DNA of 64,000 bases from Ciona intestinalis (GCF_000224145.3 NC_020172.2:5237961-5301960); one strand, 5' to 3'. Shown: positions 1 through 18,101, numbered from the stretch's first letter. Notes: generated from the letters alone by a model not told the origin. Program-made: numbers and translations.

Positions 1-5656
<5,656 letters not shown>

Positions 5657-5676
5657 GGGTGAATGAATTTGTTGTT

Positions 5677-5709
<33 letters not shown>

Positions 5710-7486
5710 ATTGTAACTTTCTCAGCAAATGCATCACCCAATTCACTGGTAGGCTATTATAAATCACCCCTACCAGCTGACTCTTGGATAACAAGGGAAC
5801 TAACTATATTGTAAATGGAAACATCAACTATAAGAGAAAAGGAGTGTTTATAGTGAAGAGACAAACAATATTTGTGACCAGGAAACTTGGGCCAGGGTTG
5901 AACCATTACTTTAAATTTAAACTATTTTTCCCAACCATATTAAAAAGCAACAACAGTTTAATATTCTATATTATATTTAGATAGGTTCTTTAGAAAGACA
6001 TGGCAGGGGGACCCATTGGAAAAGATTGGCTTGTACCACATTTAGAGAAATGGCTTGGATATCCCTTCTTGTAATATTTATAGATTTTCTTTAAAGCCCG
6101 ATACAACAGGATAAAAAAGATACGAATTAACAGCAAAATATCTTACAGTTTAATCGCGTAACCTAGAACTCATTGAATACAATATGAAGATCATAGACCC
6201 TATTAACTAAGGCAATTACGAACTTTGTTTTCTGCAAAACCTCTTTCATAAAACCTGTGTATTCCCAAAACAATAGGTCATTTCATAAGATTGTACGACT
6301 ATAAGATGATGTGTTGGCGACATTTTTCCTATGGCCATTGGTATAATACACTTTTGCAGATAATGAGTTTAAAGGGATGTTTGTGAAATATAAAACCTGT
6401 TGTTGTTTTGCAATCAGTAACTTAGAAGGATCAGCCATTAAAAAAAGAACTAAATTAAAACTATCACTTTCTGAGTAATACAAATTATTCAGTCCGGCAA
6501 TAAATAGTTTTACGTCGGTTAAAACATGTTTTAGTCAAAATATCCTAAAAAATTACTTTGTTTTGATTTTTCTGTTATACCAGCAACTAACAGCCTAAAA
6601 TAGCTCGATTTCTGCCAAATTTTGAGTGAAATAGCGAGTATTAAACCTGTTCTTGTGCGTGTAAACGTGGCGGAAATATTAAAATCAATAAAAAATAAAT
6701 AAAAGACAAAAACCCGGCTCGAAAGCAACTTTTGCGAGTTAGGGATGGTCGGAAATTGAGGCGCAACCATTCGCTCAAATGGGGTGCTAAAATGGGGCGT
6801 GAATTCGGCAATAAAAACAATTGCTGCTATTTATCGGGGAGCGAAAATTGTACGCAATGTTTTAGCAAAGAAAAATGGTCTTTTATGCAGTCAAAATATT
6901 TAAAAATGGGCTTATTTCTAAAAACAGGTTCACGAAAGATACATGCAATTTTACTGTTACTGTGCCGCAGATTTTTCTTTACAGACGACGACAATTATTT
7001 CTTCTTACAGAATATAACATAGATTCTATTTCTAAAATCGTAGCCCTGTAAATGTCCTTCCCAAAGACATACGCGACTACAACGGTAGCAACATCTGGCT
7101 GCAAATGTCTTACCTCTGGTTACTAATTGAGGATTTTAAATGTGTCACGGCACCGGTGTAAGTTATACGATCGAATTTTGAATCACCAAAACTAGTTGTC
7201 GCCTACCATGAGACATATAGATGATTCAGTATACAGTAGAGTAAGATGGTCCATGTTTTCATTCGTATCTTTTTTTATATTGTAGTAAATACAAAATACG
7301 CACAGAAGCAGAACCGTATGCGCACAACTCCAACAACCTTCGTTGATTTGGAAAAAACCCGATTAGGAAATATGGGATTTAATATTTGCTAACGGTATCC
7401 ATCCTACCCTACAGTACTATACTCACATATCTTTAACTTCAAAGATGAGACATTCCAGATAAAGATGGAATTCAAACGCGAGATGA
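5657..7486. other. Intergenic region between ROCK 5' end and the next gene's 3' end
   Basis: Upstream of ROCK on its strand. A (TTG)n tract at about 5668-5716 directly precedes the ROCK start codons. The block 6480-7000 is richer in CpG than its surroundings, so it is a plausible ROCK promoter or 5' exon region, but I see no certain TATA box or initiator. A decayed foldback element lies at 7231-7418. Short open frames here show no recognisable protein. Confidence 0.5.
7231..7418. mobile_element. Decayed TA-flanked foldback element
   Basis: Degenerate termini (acagtagagtaagatgg and ggtatccatcctaccctac) and an internal gtagtaaataca tract match the foldback family seen intact at 50882-51074. 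Arms are heavily mutated. Confidence 0.55.
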
Positions 7487-7492
7487 TTTATT
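7487..7492 (-). terminator. Candidate polyadenylation signal AATAAA for the 1304-aa protein gene
   Basis: tttatt on the plus strand reads AATAAA on the minus strand, about 50 nt downstream of the stop codon at 7543-7545. Canonical hexamer at a plausible distance; cleavage site not determined. Confidence 0.6.
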
Positions 7493-7542
7493 ATGATTGT
7501 GCTTTGAGATGCAAGGTGAATAATACTATGATGTCATAATAA

Positions 7543-10500
7543 CTAAAGATCCGTTTCGTCACAATCCCACAACATAAAATCTTTCGCGTCATCGATGACG
7601 TATTCTACAGGTCGTGACGTCACCAATTTATCTACGTCATAAACAGGGGTTATCCGAGGGCAAACTAAACTCCCGAACTGCGCAGAAGTGCTGTCGTTCG
7701 ACGACATTGTGACGTAACCATCCTCCTCTATGTCGTCATAGTTCGTCACCGTGTCATCGCTCGACGAGCTGCATGACGTCATGCGATGACGTAACAATGA
7801 GAGCCTTTCTGACGTAATAGTCCCTTGCGATCCAGTATCGCTAGACGAAGACTTCTCGTCATCTCCATGGCAACCGTTGTCGATTTGGTTCCAGTTTTCA
7901 TCCGAAGCCAAATTGTTCTGGAATATTCGGTAAAATAAGATAAATATGGAATATAATTTATTTATCCGCGTGGCGGGACATTGACAGTCGTTATAACATG
8001 GGTGTTGTGTTTTATACACCTCGTGCCTGCTTACGAGTTACCATGTATGTAACTTATGTATCCTCACATGGCGGGACAACGACAGTCGTTATAACATGGG
8101 TGTTCTGTTTCATACACCTCGTTTTTCGTTTTTTTTTTAAGGTGTTTGTTGTTCAATGTTTTGTATATTGACGACGCACGCCCGCAATAGTAGCAGTGCC
8201 GAGCATCGAACTTTCATTTTATTGACTAGAGGCAAACGGAAGCCACTGTGTCAGGGCACCGGTAAAAAAAACTAAACAACTACTTTCATACTACCTTTAT
8301 GATTGCTTCATCCATTCCACCAGAGGCGTACTTACTTCTTATTTTCGTCATTTCCGCTAACATTGTTTTCTGGATCTCAGTTTCTTCGACCAACGATCGT
8401 AGAAAGAAGTCGCTTGCGGTCGGGAAGATACTCGGGTTAGGAGAAACGCTCTCCACACTAGGTTCGGATGAATTCGGAGATCTTCGTTCATTTTCGGATA
8501 CAGGACTCTCTGCATCATGTAGTTTTTGATTGTTGTTTGTTCTGTGCCGCGATTTTCGCTTCGTTCGCTGTTTCCCTTCCGCTGTGTCTGTGACGTCACA
8601 GGGCCTTCTATGAGGCCGAACTTTCGAATACAACTTCTTAACCGGAGTGCTTGAGAAGAATATATCGTGTGGGTCTATACTGACGTCACAAACACCCGGG
8701 GTATCCGACCTCATCACGTGTCTTTCTCGACCAATCACAGTTGATTTAGGAATTTCAAAACTTTCCCCACTCCCATAACAAATATTCGAAACTTGTCTTC
8801 GATTCACGCTAAGTCGATCGCAACGTAAAGTGCCCGACTGTGACGTAATAATAGGCCTCGCGTTCGCCGACGTATACGTGACACGAGTGTTCCTCCCGTG
8901 CGCCACCTCGCGGTCGGATTTTTTCGCGGTTGAGTTTTTCTCAACGAGTTCGGACATGCAGCACCCAAACTTTACTTTGTGTACCAAACTTGGCGCCGAT
9001 ATGTAATTTAGATGTGTGACGTCACGATAAGATGACATCACTTTCTCTGATGACGTCACACAAACTGCTGGCTCCACACTTTTTACAGATGTCACCGGAT
9101 TTGAGGAAACTTTAATTTCTGTTTGTATTGCTGATGTCGTATGGCTCGATGACGTCATCAACGGTTGTGACGTCATTATTGGCAAGCCTGAAATTGGTTG
9201 AAGATGTTTAGAGGGTAAAGATGGGGAATGATTGCTCTGTGTGGGTAGGCGACTCTTTGTTTTATCCTGGCCTCCCTCTAATGGCCAAATAGCTTCGTAA
9301 TCTGAGCCACATGATGCTCTCTCTTCTTCTTTGTGGAGGGGAGGACTTAAAGGAGCAGGGAAAGTGTCTTCAGCTTCCTTGAGTGAGATTTGACGCACCG
9401 ATCCCCCGGTCTTGTACTTTCCCAGCCTTGTGTTGATAAGTTGTTTGAATCTCACTGAGTTGCTTCCGTTTTGCGCCTGAGTGGCGAGGGTGGGGTTTGA
9501 ACCGTCGATTGAAACTGTTCGTCGTAGATTAGAACCAAATTGCCGCCGGGCTTGTGGGTTGAGAAGTTTGTTCATTAAGCTTGTGTATTGCTCCTGGGAG
9601 GAAATTTAAGTTAGGTTTAACAGAAGAGATGTATTCTGGCAGTAAATGTATATGTATAGTGGGATAATGGGTCAATTCTGGCCTAAATTCCAGGACTTAT
9701 GTTGTGCCACGCTCCGAGACTTCACCCACATAGAATAGAACATATGTATAGTACTTTTGGTATAAATACATCAGCAGTTAGCACATAATGTCTCCTAATC
9801 AAGTATTGAAAAATTATCCTACAGGGTTGTGAGGATAAGGTTATATAATTCTGTAAATAATGGTTGAGTAAAAAAAAAAGGTTTTATCTTAACCAAAGCT
9901 ATTATGATTCCAAAAATATTTTGACTTTAGGATATATAGTTCTGTAAATAAAAAAATGAGATGTTCTATCTTACCCCAACCAACCTACTTTGTAGCCCTG
10001 TGAAGAATAAATATTAAGTCTAAACCTTGTATGCAACTTACAGGTGTACTTTGTGAATGCACATTCAGATTAATTGAGTTATCGCGAAGTCTCTCTAATC
10101 TTTCCAACCGGCTTTTCATTCTGTTTAAAAACCGATCGTTCCGACTGCTTCTGCTTCTATAAGTTGTTGTTAATATTTAAAATACTATATAGTGGGGAGG
10201 GGTAGGATAGGACACCTTTATCATGTAATATTAAAATGCATTGATCGTGTCATAAACAATTAACAACGGTCTATAAGAGTTGTGCAAATCCGGTTTTATA
10301 ATTTGTTAAATATTCTTTGTTTACTACTAAATGGGACAGGAAAATAGACATAAAAGGTGTCCTATCTCCCCCCCCCCACCATATATATATAATATATATA
10401 TGTATTTTATATACTTTTTTTTTTGCTCTTTTGGTATAAAAGTGTCAATTTTATTTTAACGTTTTGTTAATCATTGGGAGACAGTGGAGACTCTAAACTC

Positions 10501-13500
10501 AGTTTATATACCAAAGCATTGTAAATGGAAACATTGAAACATTGTAAATGTTACCTGTTAAAATCTCTCTTCTTAAGTTTGTTGGAATCTGTGAATAAAA
10601 TTGTAACTTAATAAACATAAAAGAAATATTGTTGGAATAACTTCATAACCGGCACCATGCTATATCTATTAAATCTTACACCTTTAAACTAAAAGAAACA
10701 GTTCCGAGTCTCATCCCTGCCTCTATTGTTGGCCTATATGTCCTTGTGTAAGACATTTTAGTAATTGCTCTAACCCAGTGGTTATTAATGGTGGAGCGTT
10801 CTAACCACTATCACACAAAACATTTCATTATATGCTATAACCCAAAACTAGATCTTATAACTGAAAACATTTGATTTCAAAATTTCAATTCATTTCACAA
10901 AGGTAAAGTTATAATGTTAGTAACAAACTTACCGATATTAAATATTTGCATCGGAGAAACAATAAGAGAAGATGAAAGATCCGAATCGCTATAGCAACGA
11001 CGATGATAGAACTGAGGAGTGCTGAGTAATGATGACTTGGGAGTTTTGATGATAGGGGATTTTATTGTCGGCGAGTTTTGAAAATTATTGATTTTAGTTT
11101 CTGCTTCTTGTTTTTGTACTTTGATGATTTGACCCTTGTTTGACCTTTGTGGTTTGAAAGGCGGTTTCTTATTAATTACATAATTAGCTGCTTGACCTCT
11201 GTTTGACCTTTCCTTGACCTCTGATTTGATTGGTTGATCAGGTTTAGATTGTAGTAGTCTCACAGCAGCGGAATTCTCGTTGGAAAATGATTGAGAAATT
11301 TTATTCCATTTTATTCTAGAAGAAAGTGTTGCCGATTGGTTTTCTGGAGGTGACACAACACATTGCGCAGCACTGCAAAGAAATAATATGGGTTTTCAGC
11401 CATACATATAAATATGAAAAAATGTCCCAAGATACTGTTTGATAAACCTTGCATTATAGACTGACCTTTCATTAGAAACAACACTTCCGCTCGTTTTCAA
11501 GCAAAATTCATCGTCAGGAACCGATGACTTGCAACTTTCAAGTTTCTCTATGATGTCACAAACCTCATCATTATGACGTGGCATTTTCTTGGTCGGCCTA
11601 GCATGACTTGCCTGTTGTAAACACTGAGCCATCCGCCGCATTGCTGAAGATGTTGCAAGGTAGGGGTGCGTGCGTAATATAAAGTCTGGAACCTGTTTGT
11701 GGTTTCATAGTTTGATTTATTGTGAACAAAGAGACTTGGTACTGATTTCATTTATTTATTCTATCATATATTGGTAAGGTACAGACCTACAGTGCGGTAT
11801 GCACGTCTGGAACCTGTTAGTGGTGTCATAGTTTGATTTATTATGAACAAAGAGAATTGGCACTGGTTCTATTGGTCTATTCTATATTCTGTACGCGTGA
11901 ATTTCTACAGGTCTACAGTGAGGTATGCAAGTATGGTACTTGTTGTGGTCATAGTTTGACTTAATATCAATAAACAATTAGTTCTGGATTTATTTATCAA
12001 TTCCATATGTGTGAGGTCCTACAGCTTGACACACCATGGGACATGAGATTTAGACCAGATTTCCCTTTTAGTGTGTATGTATTTTCTATTCTATAAGGGT
12101 AAGGGTTAGGTCCCACAGTTCAAAGCATAAGCAGAAAAATATTTTTGCTACAACTTGTTCCAGTACACCAAGCTTGCTTTGTAAAACTAATGTCAGCTAT
12201 TACATCACAATACTCACTTTGTCAGGTGAGCTCCCGGTCAAAATAAACGAACGTCCAAACGACAAGTTGTCCTCCGAGTGCGACCGACCGTGACATACCT
12301 TATTTGGGCGTGGGTTACCTTTGAAAATATTAAGTACTTCAAAAATTATGTGGCATTTGGGGGTCCCAAATTTATTGGTTGGGTCCCAATTTGAATGGGA
12401 CCTTCAGACAAGTGGTTTCTAACTATACAAGCTTAATAGGATGAATCAAATTACAAACCTTCTTTCTTTAAACCCTTCTTCCCTTGCTCTTTCAAAGGAG
12501 TTATGACATCATCATTGATGACATCATCACATAGAGGAGTACACGGGTCAGAACGGGGTGACTTTAAAATTTTCCTTTAAAAAATATATGTGAAGTGAAA
12601 AAAAATATATTTAAAAAATATATGTGAAACGCAATCTTTTTTTTGTTTATCCTTTCAATATTGACAACAACAGTCATTATACCACTAGTGTTCTGTTTTA
12701 TACACCTCGTGCCGCTTATGAGTTCTCATGTAATTAAAATTGTAAACTTGTGACCATTTTTTGTGATGAAAATCAGCTTAAATTCATTCATAAAATAAAC
12801 TTTTTCTTACTTTGGAGTTGTATGTGATGTCCCAGTGTTGCTAGGTACTTTTTTTAAAGTGTTGCCGCAGTTCATATCAGCATGCACAACAGCTGTGACT
12901 GTTTGTTGTCGTTCTCTATTTCTTGGTTCAGTTTCAAGAGATGTTATGCTCACGTCATTAAGCTTGGTTGCTTCTGTGAAGTTTCGTTAAGTTTTATTTA
13001 TTTTGGGGAAAATGATAGCAAAATCAAATCAATAATTACAACAACACAGTAAAGGATTCAGCAACAGAACAACAGTCGTTAAAAATGACCTTCTAAAATA
13101 GCAACTATCTTTTTTTACATTTTAATGCACTTATTTTCTCTTACATGGCCAGGGAGCCATTTTCATATTTATAAGCAATTACAGCAATATAAAATCATCC
13201 TTTATACCCCAAGCTCCAAAGTTATAAACAAAATATAGAATAGGGATGTGTTGAAGTTGTAAAAGCTTGTGCAGCATATCTCTAACAAATTACAGCAACA
13301 TGAACTATCATAGTTTAACCTTATTTTACATAAAAATGATAAAATAGGAATGTGTATAGAATAGGGAATATAAAGTGGAGATGTGCCGAAGCTGTAAAAG
13401 CTCGGCCCACCAAATCCTTAACAAATCCCAGCAAAATAAACCATCATACTTTTACCTTGTTTTACATTTTTCTTTTTCGTCAACTGCTTGGAACTTCCAA

Positions 13501-15311
13501 CGAATGATGACTCCATTAATCTCATACGAGATGGTTTAAGTTTAGGGGAAGTTTTGATGACATCACTAGCAGGGGCTTGATGGGCCGTATCTTGGTGCGG
13601 GGCATGATGGGCCGTATATTGGTACGAGCCTGAATCCCACTGAGGTATTCCATTAGTTATTGGAATCTCTTCTCTGTGACCAATATTACATTAAAGTAAA
13701 GTTAAAAACACATTTAATTGCAAAGTTACATACGTGGTAACTTGTAAGCTGGGCACAAGATGTATGAAACAGAACACTTATGTTATAATGACTGTCGTTG
13801 TCCGGCCATGCGAGGATAAATAAGTTACATATGTGGTAACTTGTAAGCTGGGCACGAGGTGTATGAAACAGAACACCTGTGTTATAACGACTTTCGTTTC
13901 CCCACCACTCAAGGATACAGCAAGTTAGATTCATTGAATTGGTTGAAAGAAGCATGGTCGCCACTACGCTACACTCAGCGGACAAACAAAGAGAGATTTG
14001 TATTTAACTAGATTTTTATATAGAAATAAATGTGTGCATACAGACTAGCCTGTACAATTAGAGAATTTTTGGTTGTAAAAATTTTTACAAAATGTAACAA
14101 AACATATAGTGGGGTGGGGGAGAACGGGACACCTTTAGCACATAATGTTCAAATGTCCTGATCAAGTTTTAAACAACTAACAATGGTCTGTTGGATTCTT
14201 AAGAATACGGTTTTATAATTCTTTGAATATTCTTTACTCACTACCAAGTAGGACGAGAAAATAGAATGAAAAAGTGTCCCATCTTCCCCCACCCTACTCT
14301 ATTTAATTGTAATTAAGACAAGTATTTTTCTTACTTAGTTTGAATATGAACAAGAACTTTTCTTTGGCTTGGTTTGCGTCTTGGAAATTTTTCATACACA
14401 TCTATGACGTCATCATCAATTGACGTCACGTCTCCGTTAGGTGGCACTGTCACTTCTAATTTTAGAAGTTTTTCAATATTTGAATCGTCTTTAGCAGAAT
14501 CTGGTGTATCTTTGGGCTTTTTCCCCTTTTTTGTAAACGCGTTTTTGAAATGCAGTAACGAACGTGACCTTTTTATTTTAGGAGGTTCTTGGGTTTCTTT
14601 TTGGTCGAGTAAGTTATCAACAGACGCTGTAGCTCTGTGATCTTTATTATCCGCAATGTGGTTCGTCTTTCTCGTTTTCTTTGGCGCTTTTTTGACCCTT
14701 TTTCCGGATAAGTTACTATCAAGTGTATCTGTACTAGCATTGCAAGATTTCGTATTTTTACTTGATAATTTCTTTTTCAAAGGAAGTTTTAACTGCAACG
14801 GCTCTATCGGTTTTAAATTCGCAAATTTCGGGTCTTTTCCTTGGCGAAGTGACTCCAAACAGTCCAAAGATGTCGATTTTTGTCGATAAGACTGGTCAAG
14901 CGAGCTAAACTCCTGAGCAGCGCCATTTTTTCCATCAGTAAAATCTATACCTTCGAACACTACAATGCTATTATCGACTAAAACGCTCTGGCATTTATCG
15001 CGTTTTTTGCTGGAAGATCTTTTTGCTTTTTTGGCATCAGATTTTGTTCTTTTTACGTCACATTTGTCCGTTTTTTCAACTTTCTTCGATTTAAAAATAG
15101 ATTTCCACCAAGGCACCTTTACAGCTTCTTCCTTGGTCGATTTCGTCTTGCATTCTTCTTTCCCGCCTTTTTTAACTTTCACGCTTGATTTGGTATCGGG
15201 TCGGGCTTGCGACGTCATATTGCCCCTATTATTCACTGCGCCATTCGCGTGTCCAGTATAACCGGAAGTTACGAATCCATAATTGTCCACGTTGACAAAT
15301 ACTTTAGACAT
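7543..15311 (-). CDS. Uncharacterised disordered basic protein, 1304 aa, with C-terminal ETDL (PDZ-ligand-like)
   Basis: I do not recognise this protein. Ten exons join in phase to 3915 nt: 14335-15311, 13456-13673, 12811-12973, 12459-12574, 11466-11643, 10933-11372, 10555-10588, 10042-10156, 8295-9593 and 7543-7917. The start MSKVFVNVDNYGFV was chosen over an upstream in-frame Met at 15344 because the segment above it is AT-rich and untypical. Exon 1 (residues 1-325) is Lys/Ser rich, with the patch VPWWKSIFKSKK and RSRSLLHFKNAF. The middle is low complexity. Around residues 710-770 there is a charged helical segment (RFLNRMKSRLERLERLRDN), and before residue 1180 another (EETEIQKTMLAEMTKIRSKY). 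The last exon is acidic and Ser-rich and ends DCDETDL, matching the class I PDZ ligand pattern. No catalytic domain, signal peptide or membrane segment is visible. A scaffold or adaptor role is only inferred. Confidence 0.85.
7965..8263 (-). mobile_element. tRNA-derived composite SINE in the last intron of the 1304-aa gene
   Basis: Minus-strand order: degenerate tRNA-like head (gtgccgagcatcgaac is the complement of a B-box-like region), a short middle, then the tail with ACAACGACAGTCGTTATAAC in two tandem copies. Same architecture as the fuller copies at 36818-37115 and 37735-38068. Confidence 0.7.
10187..10384. mobile_element. TA-flanked foldback element (MITE)
   Basis: Termini AGTGGGGAGGGGTAGGATAG and GGTGTCCTATCTCCCC are inverted complements. 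The interior carries the family tract caattaacaacggtctat and cttgtttac-like sequence. It lies in an intron of the 1304-aa gene. Confidence 0.8.
10650..10805 (+). mobile_element. Degenerate tRNA-derived SINE fragment
   Basis: Contains aaacagttccgagtctcatc (B-box-like) followed by ggcctatatgtccttgtgtaagaca and attgctctaacccagtgg, which match the SINE body at 36860-36950. Internal and end sequence is decayed. Confidence 0.55.
11690..11960. repeat. Diverged ~120-bp tandem repeat in intron
   Basis: Two to three copies of a unit with GTCTGGAACCTGTT, then catagtttgatttatt and gaacaaagaga, lie between coding exons 11466-11643 and 12459-12574. No coding potential. Confidence 0.7.
13725..13925 (-). 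repeat. ~100-bp SINE-tail satellite, two units
   Basis: Two tandem units, each with CACGAGGTGTATGAAACAGA and GTTATAACGACTTTCGTTT-like sequence, inside the first intron of the 1304-aa gene. Confidence 0.8.
14105..14302. mobile_element. TA-flanked foldback element (MITE)
   Basis: Terminal inverted repeats ATAGTGGGGTGGGGGAGAAC and GTGTCCCATCTTCCCCCACC, with interior caatggtctgttgg and ttctttactcactacc. It ends about 30 bp from the donor of the first coding exon of the 1304-aa gene. Confidence 0.85.
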
Positions 15312-15524
15312 TATGACGTAACAAACAAATGTATTAGAATACAAACGTTCTAGAATACAAAGGTTCTAGAATCGATCTACACAGCCCTATAAGCTCTAGA
15401 AAGTACACACTTGAGAACCATGCTTACATTATTATGACTAGTATAGGAATGTGCCTGTATAACTGGGTACATGTGCGAAAACGTGCCATATACTTGTACA
15501 CTTCGGTACATCTGCCAAAGCACA

Positions 15525-15722
15525 ATAGTAGGATGGGGGAAGATGGGACACTTTTTAACTCTATTTTCTCGTTCCATTGAGTGGTAAACAAAAAACATTT
15601 CAAGAATTATAAAACCGAATTCTCACGACTTCCATAGACCGTTGTTAATTGTTTAAAACACGATCAGGATATTTGGATATTATGAGCTTATGGTGTCCCG
15701 TCTTCCACCACCCTACTGTATA
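15525..15722. mobile_element. TA-flanked foldback element (MITE)
   Basis: Termini AGTAGGATGGGGGAAGATGG and GGTGTCCCGTCTTCCACCAC; interior ccatagaccgttgttaattg. About 200 bp from the start codon of the 1304-aa gene. Confidence 0.85.
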
Positions 15723-16243
15723 GTCCAAAATATCATAGGCTGTACGACTGTTTAATATGAGCCAGCTTCTTTAAAGGTGTAGACCTAAGTCAAAGGAATG
15801 CTATATAATCCAGTTTATTACTAGACCCCTGGGTGCGACGTTATAGTCTCGTACGTAGAACCCGAAGCCCTGTGCGAACAACCGAACACCTTCATAAACA
15901 ATGCTGTCGTTTAACTATTACCCCAAAATACATACACAGTCGACGTTTATACAATAATTTGGCCTTAAAAAGTTTTGCAAGCCTGTAAGTTAAAACCTTT
16001 CTACACTCTCAACATTACAAGACCCGAAGGTCGTCGATATCGCCTGTAATTGTCGCTCATTTTTCCACTGCTTTAATTTCAAGGGCACTCCAGTAACGTA
16101 CTAGAGGACTTCCCGCTCAGAACAAAACCCTCTCGAAATTTTAACAGTGGTTTTATCGATCCTACTAAATTGAAGCCGCCGTTGTTGCTATGTTTGGGGA
16201 TAAAACAACCGAATACACGTTTGGATTGTTAACTATGGACTAA

Positions 16244-16436
16244 TGTAGTAGGATGAGGAAGATGGGACACCTTTTTATTCTATTTTCGCGTCCAATTTGG
16301 TAGTAAACAAAAAGACATTTAAAGAATTATGAAACCGTATCCTCACGACTCCCATTGACCGTTGTTAATTGTTTAAAATACGATTCTGGTATTTGGATAT
16401 TATGTGCTAAAGGTGTCCCATCTTCCCCCACAGTAG
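16244..16436. mobile_element. TA-flanked foldback element (MITE)
   Basis: Termini GTAGTAGGATGAGGAAGATG and GGTGTCCCATCTTCCCCCAC; interior matches the copy at 15525-15722. Confidence 0.85.
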
Positions 16437-16909
16437 GTACAACGACTATGGCGCATTGGCGAGATTGGACTCTGAGAGCTACTCGGCAGTGGGTATGAGG
16501 CTTTTGTATGTAGCGCGAATTTTACTTTTTGGGCATTTATCATGGACAAACAAAAAGTCATGTCTGCTTATCCGCACACTGCAATAGCTTCAGCAACTCA
16601 ACTGTGAGCATGGGAGTGGCAACTACGGAAGTCACTCACAAATGACCAAACCAATGCAAATCGACGTATGTTCTGTTGTGGTGAAACAAAGCTTTCAGTT
16701 GAGCAACTCGCACTCACTTTCTAAAAGTAATTCCATTGTTTCTAACCCATTGTGATCCAACAAGTAACAATCGTTGGCGTGAAGCACTTGTGATTGTACT
16801 TAACATAAGACTATTGTTCGTTAACGTGGCGTCTATCAATCTTATGCGTTTGTACCCGGGGTACCGAGTTCAAGGCTCACAGTGGTGGCTAGTAGTCATC
16901 AAAATTTAC

Positions 16910-17222
16910 AGTAGGCTAAGCATGAAGTGTATGAATACATCATGTCTGTCTGGTGTATAAGAAGATACCCATGTTATAACTTGACAGTGAGCATGAGGTG
17001 TATAAGTACACCATGTGAGTATGGTGTATAGGAAGACACTCATGTTATAACTCGACAGTGAGCATGAGGTGTATGAATACACCATGTGTGTCTGGTGTTT
17101 AAGAAGACACCCATGTTATAACTTGACAGTGAGCATGAGGTGTATGAATACACCATGTGTGTCTGGTGTATAAGAAGACACCCATGTTATAACTCGACAG
17201 TGAGCATGAGGTGTATGGTAAA
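16910..17222 (-). repeat. 71-bp satellite array (about 4 units)
   Basis: Unit contains GTGAGCATGAGGTGTATGAA, ACACCATGTGTGTCTGGTGT and AAGAAGACACCCATGTTATA. Same family as 25115-25785, 41083-41548, 43676-43985, 46997-47856 and 57318-57598. Confidence 0.93.
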
Positions 17223-17604
17223 GCATAGTGTAAATCAGTAATACAAAGGCCATTTCATGAATCTGATATTTAATAAACAGTTATGACAACAAATTACACA
17301 AATGTATCAACATAATACAACATGTTCTTGTGTTATGTTCCATAATCTAACATGTTAAGGCACATTATTAAAACATTGCAATACTAGAGTTAGTAAACAG
17401 ATTACTTTGTAAAGTTGACAGTAGTACTTGTTAAAAGGAATTATTAAATTAGTTTCATAAAGTAAATAAGTAAAACTACACCTAGATTATTTCACTGCAA
17501 TGATCATTGTTACATAACAAAGGGAGATAATGGTGTGTGTTATTGAATAAAGGAAAAAATCAGTAATATATCTGTTGACATTTAAAATCATATTGCGCAC
17601 ATAA

Positions 17605-17795
17605 GTTAAAAGTACAAACAAAGAAATATCTGCGCTGAACAACGCTGGGTGTAGATATTTCTTTGCTTGTTCTTTTTACATAAAAACGAGCTACGCTGTA
17701 GTGTAAACGCCGTTTATTAGAACAAACAAAGAAATAACTACGCTGACCTGCGCTAAACACTCGGTGCAAATATCTTTTTGTTTGTTCTTTATACC
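17605..17795. repeat. Double foldback with repeated CAAAGAAATA arms
   Basis: Two successive imperfect hairpins: aaagaaatatct with agatatttcttt, then gaacaaacaaagaaata with tatctttttgtttgttc. Each encloses a short GC-richer loop containing GCGCTG/ACGCTG. Unlike the other repeats of the window; possibly a small foldback transposon. Confidence 0.5.
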
Positions 17796-18101
17796 CTGAA
17801 AAAATCCACATTTCAAGTCTCTGTAATGCAAGGAAGCAGTAACTGACAAGGAACATAAAATAACGACATGTCAACATAAAGATAACATTTTAAATCTCAT
17901 GAGTTACCATAGCAACAAAGCACCTCATATGGGATCTAAGGTTTCATTTTTAAGCTCAATTGGAGGCTTGGGATCTCTATATGCTTGTTGTTGTTTGTAG
18001 GTGGTTTGTTGTATGCTTCAACATTTTGTTCCTTTATTTTAAATGTGCTCATACTTTTGAGCTTGTTTTTTGTTTTGTTTTTTTGTTGTTTGCATCTTCT
18101 T

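Larger units (their letters stand above)
15312..18101. other. Intergenic region between the 1304-aa gene and Piezo 3' end
   Basis: Holds two foldback elements (15525-15722 and 16244-16436), a piece of the 128-bp repeat (16530-16650), a 71-bp satellite array (16910-17222), and an unusual foldback with two stems (17605-17795). The first few hundred bases above 15311 should contain the 1304-aa gene's promoter, but I see no clear core element. No credible additional gene. Confidence 0.6.

Noticed and set aside
8299..8529. 76-codon plus-strand open frame (and 14374-15261 plus-strand frames)
   Set aside because: Antisense shadows of the large coding exons of the 1304-aa gene, whose minus-strand frame closes in phase with nine other exons.
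17560..17877. 105-codon minus-strand open frame
   Set aside because: Covers the inverted-repeat foldback at 17605-17795; repeated AGQRSYFF/VQRRYFF peptides come from the duplicated arms.
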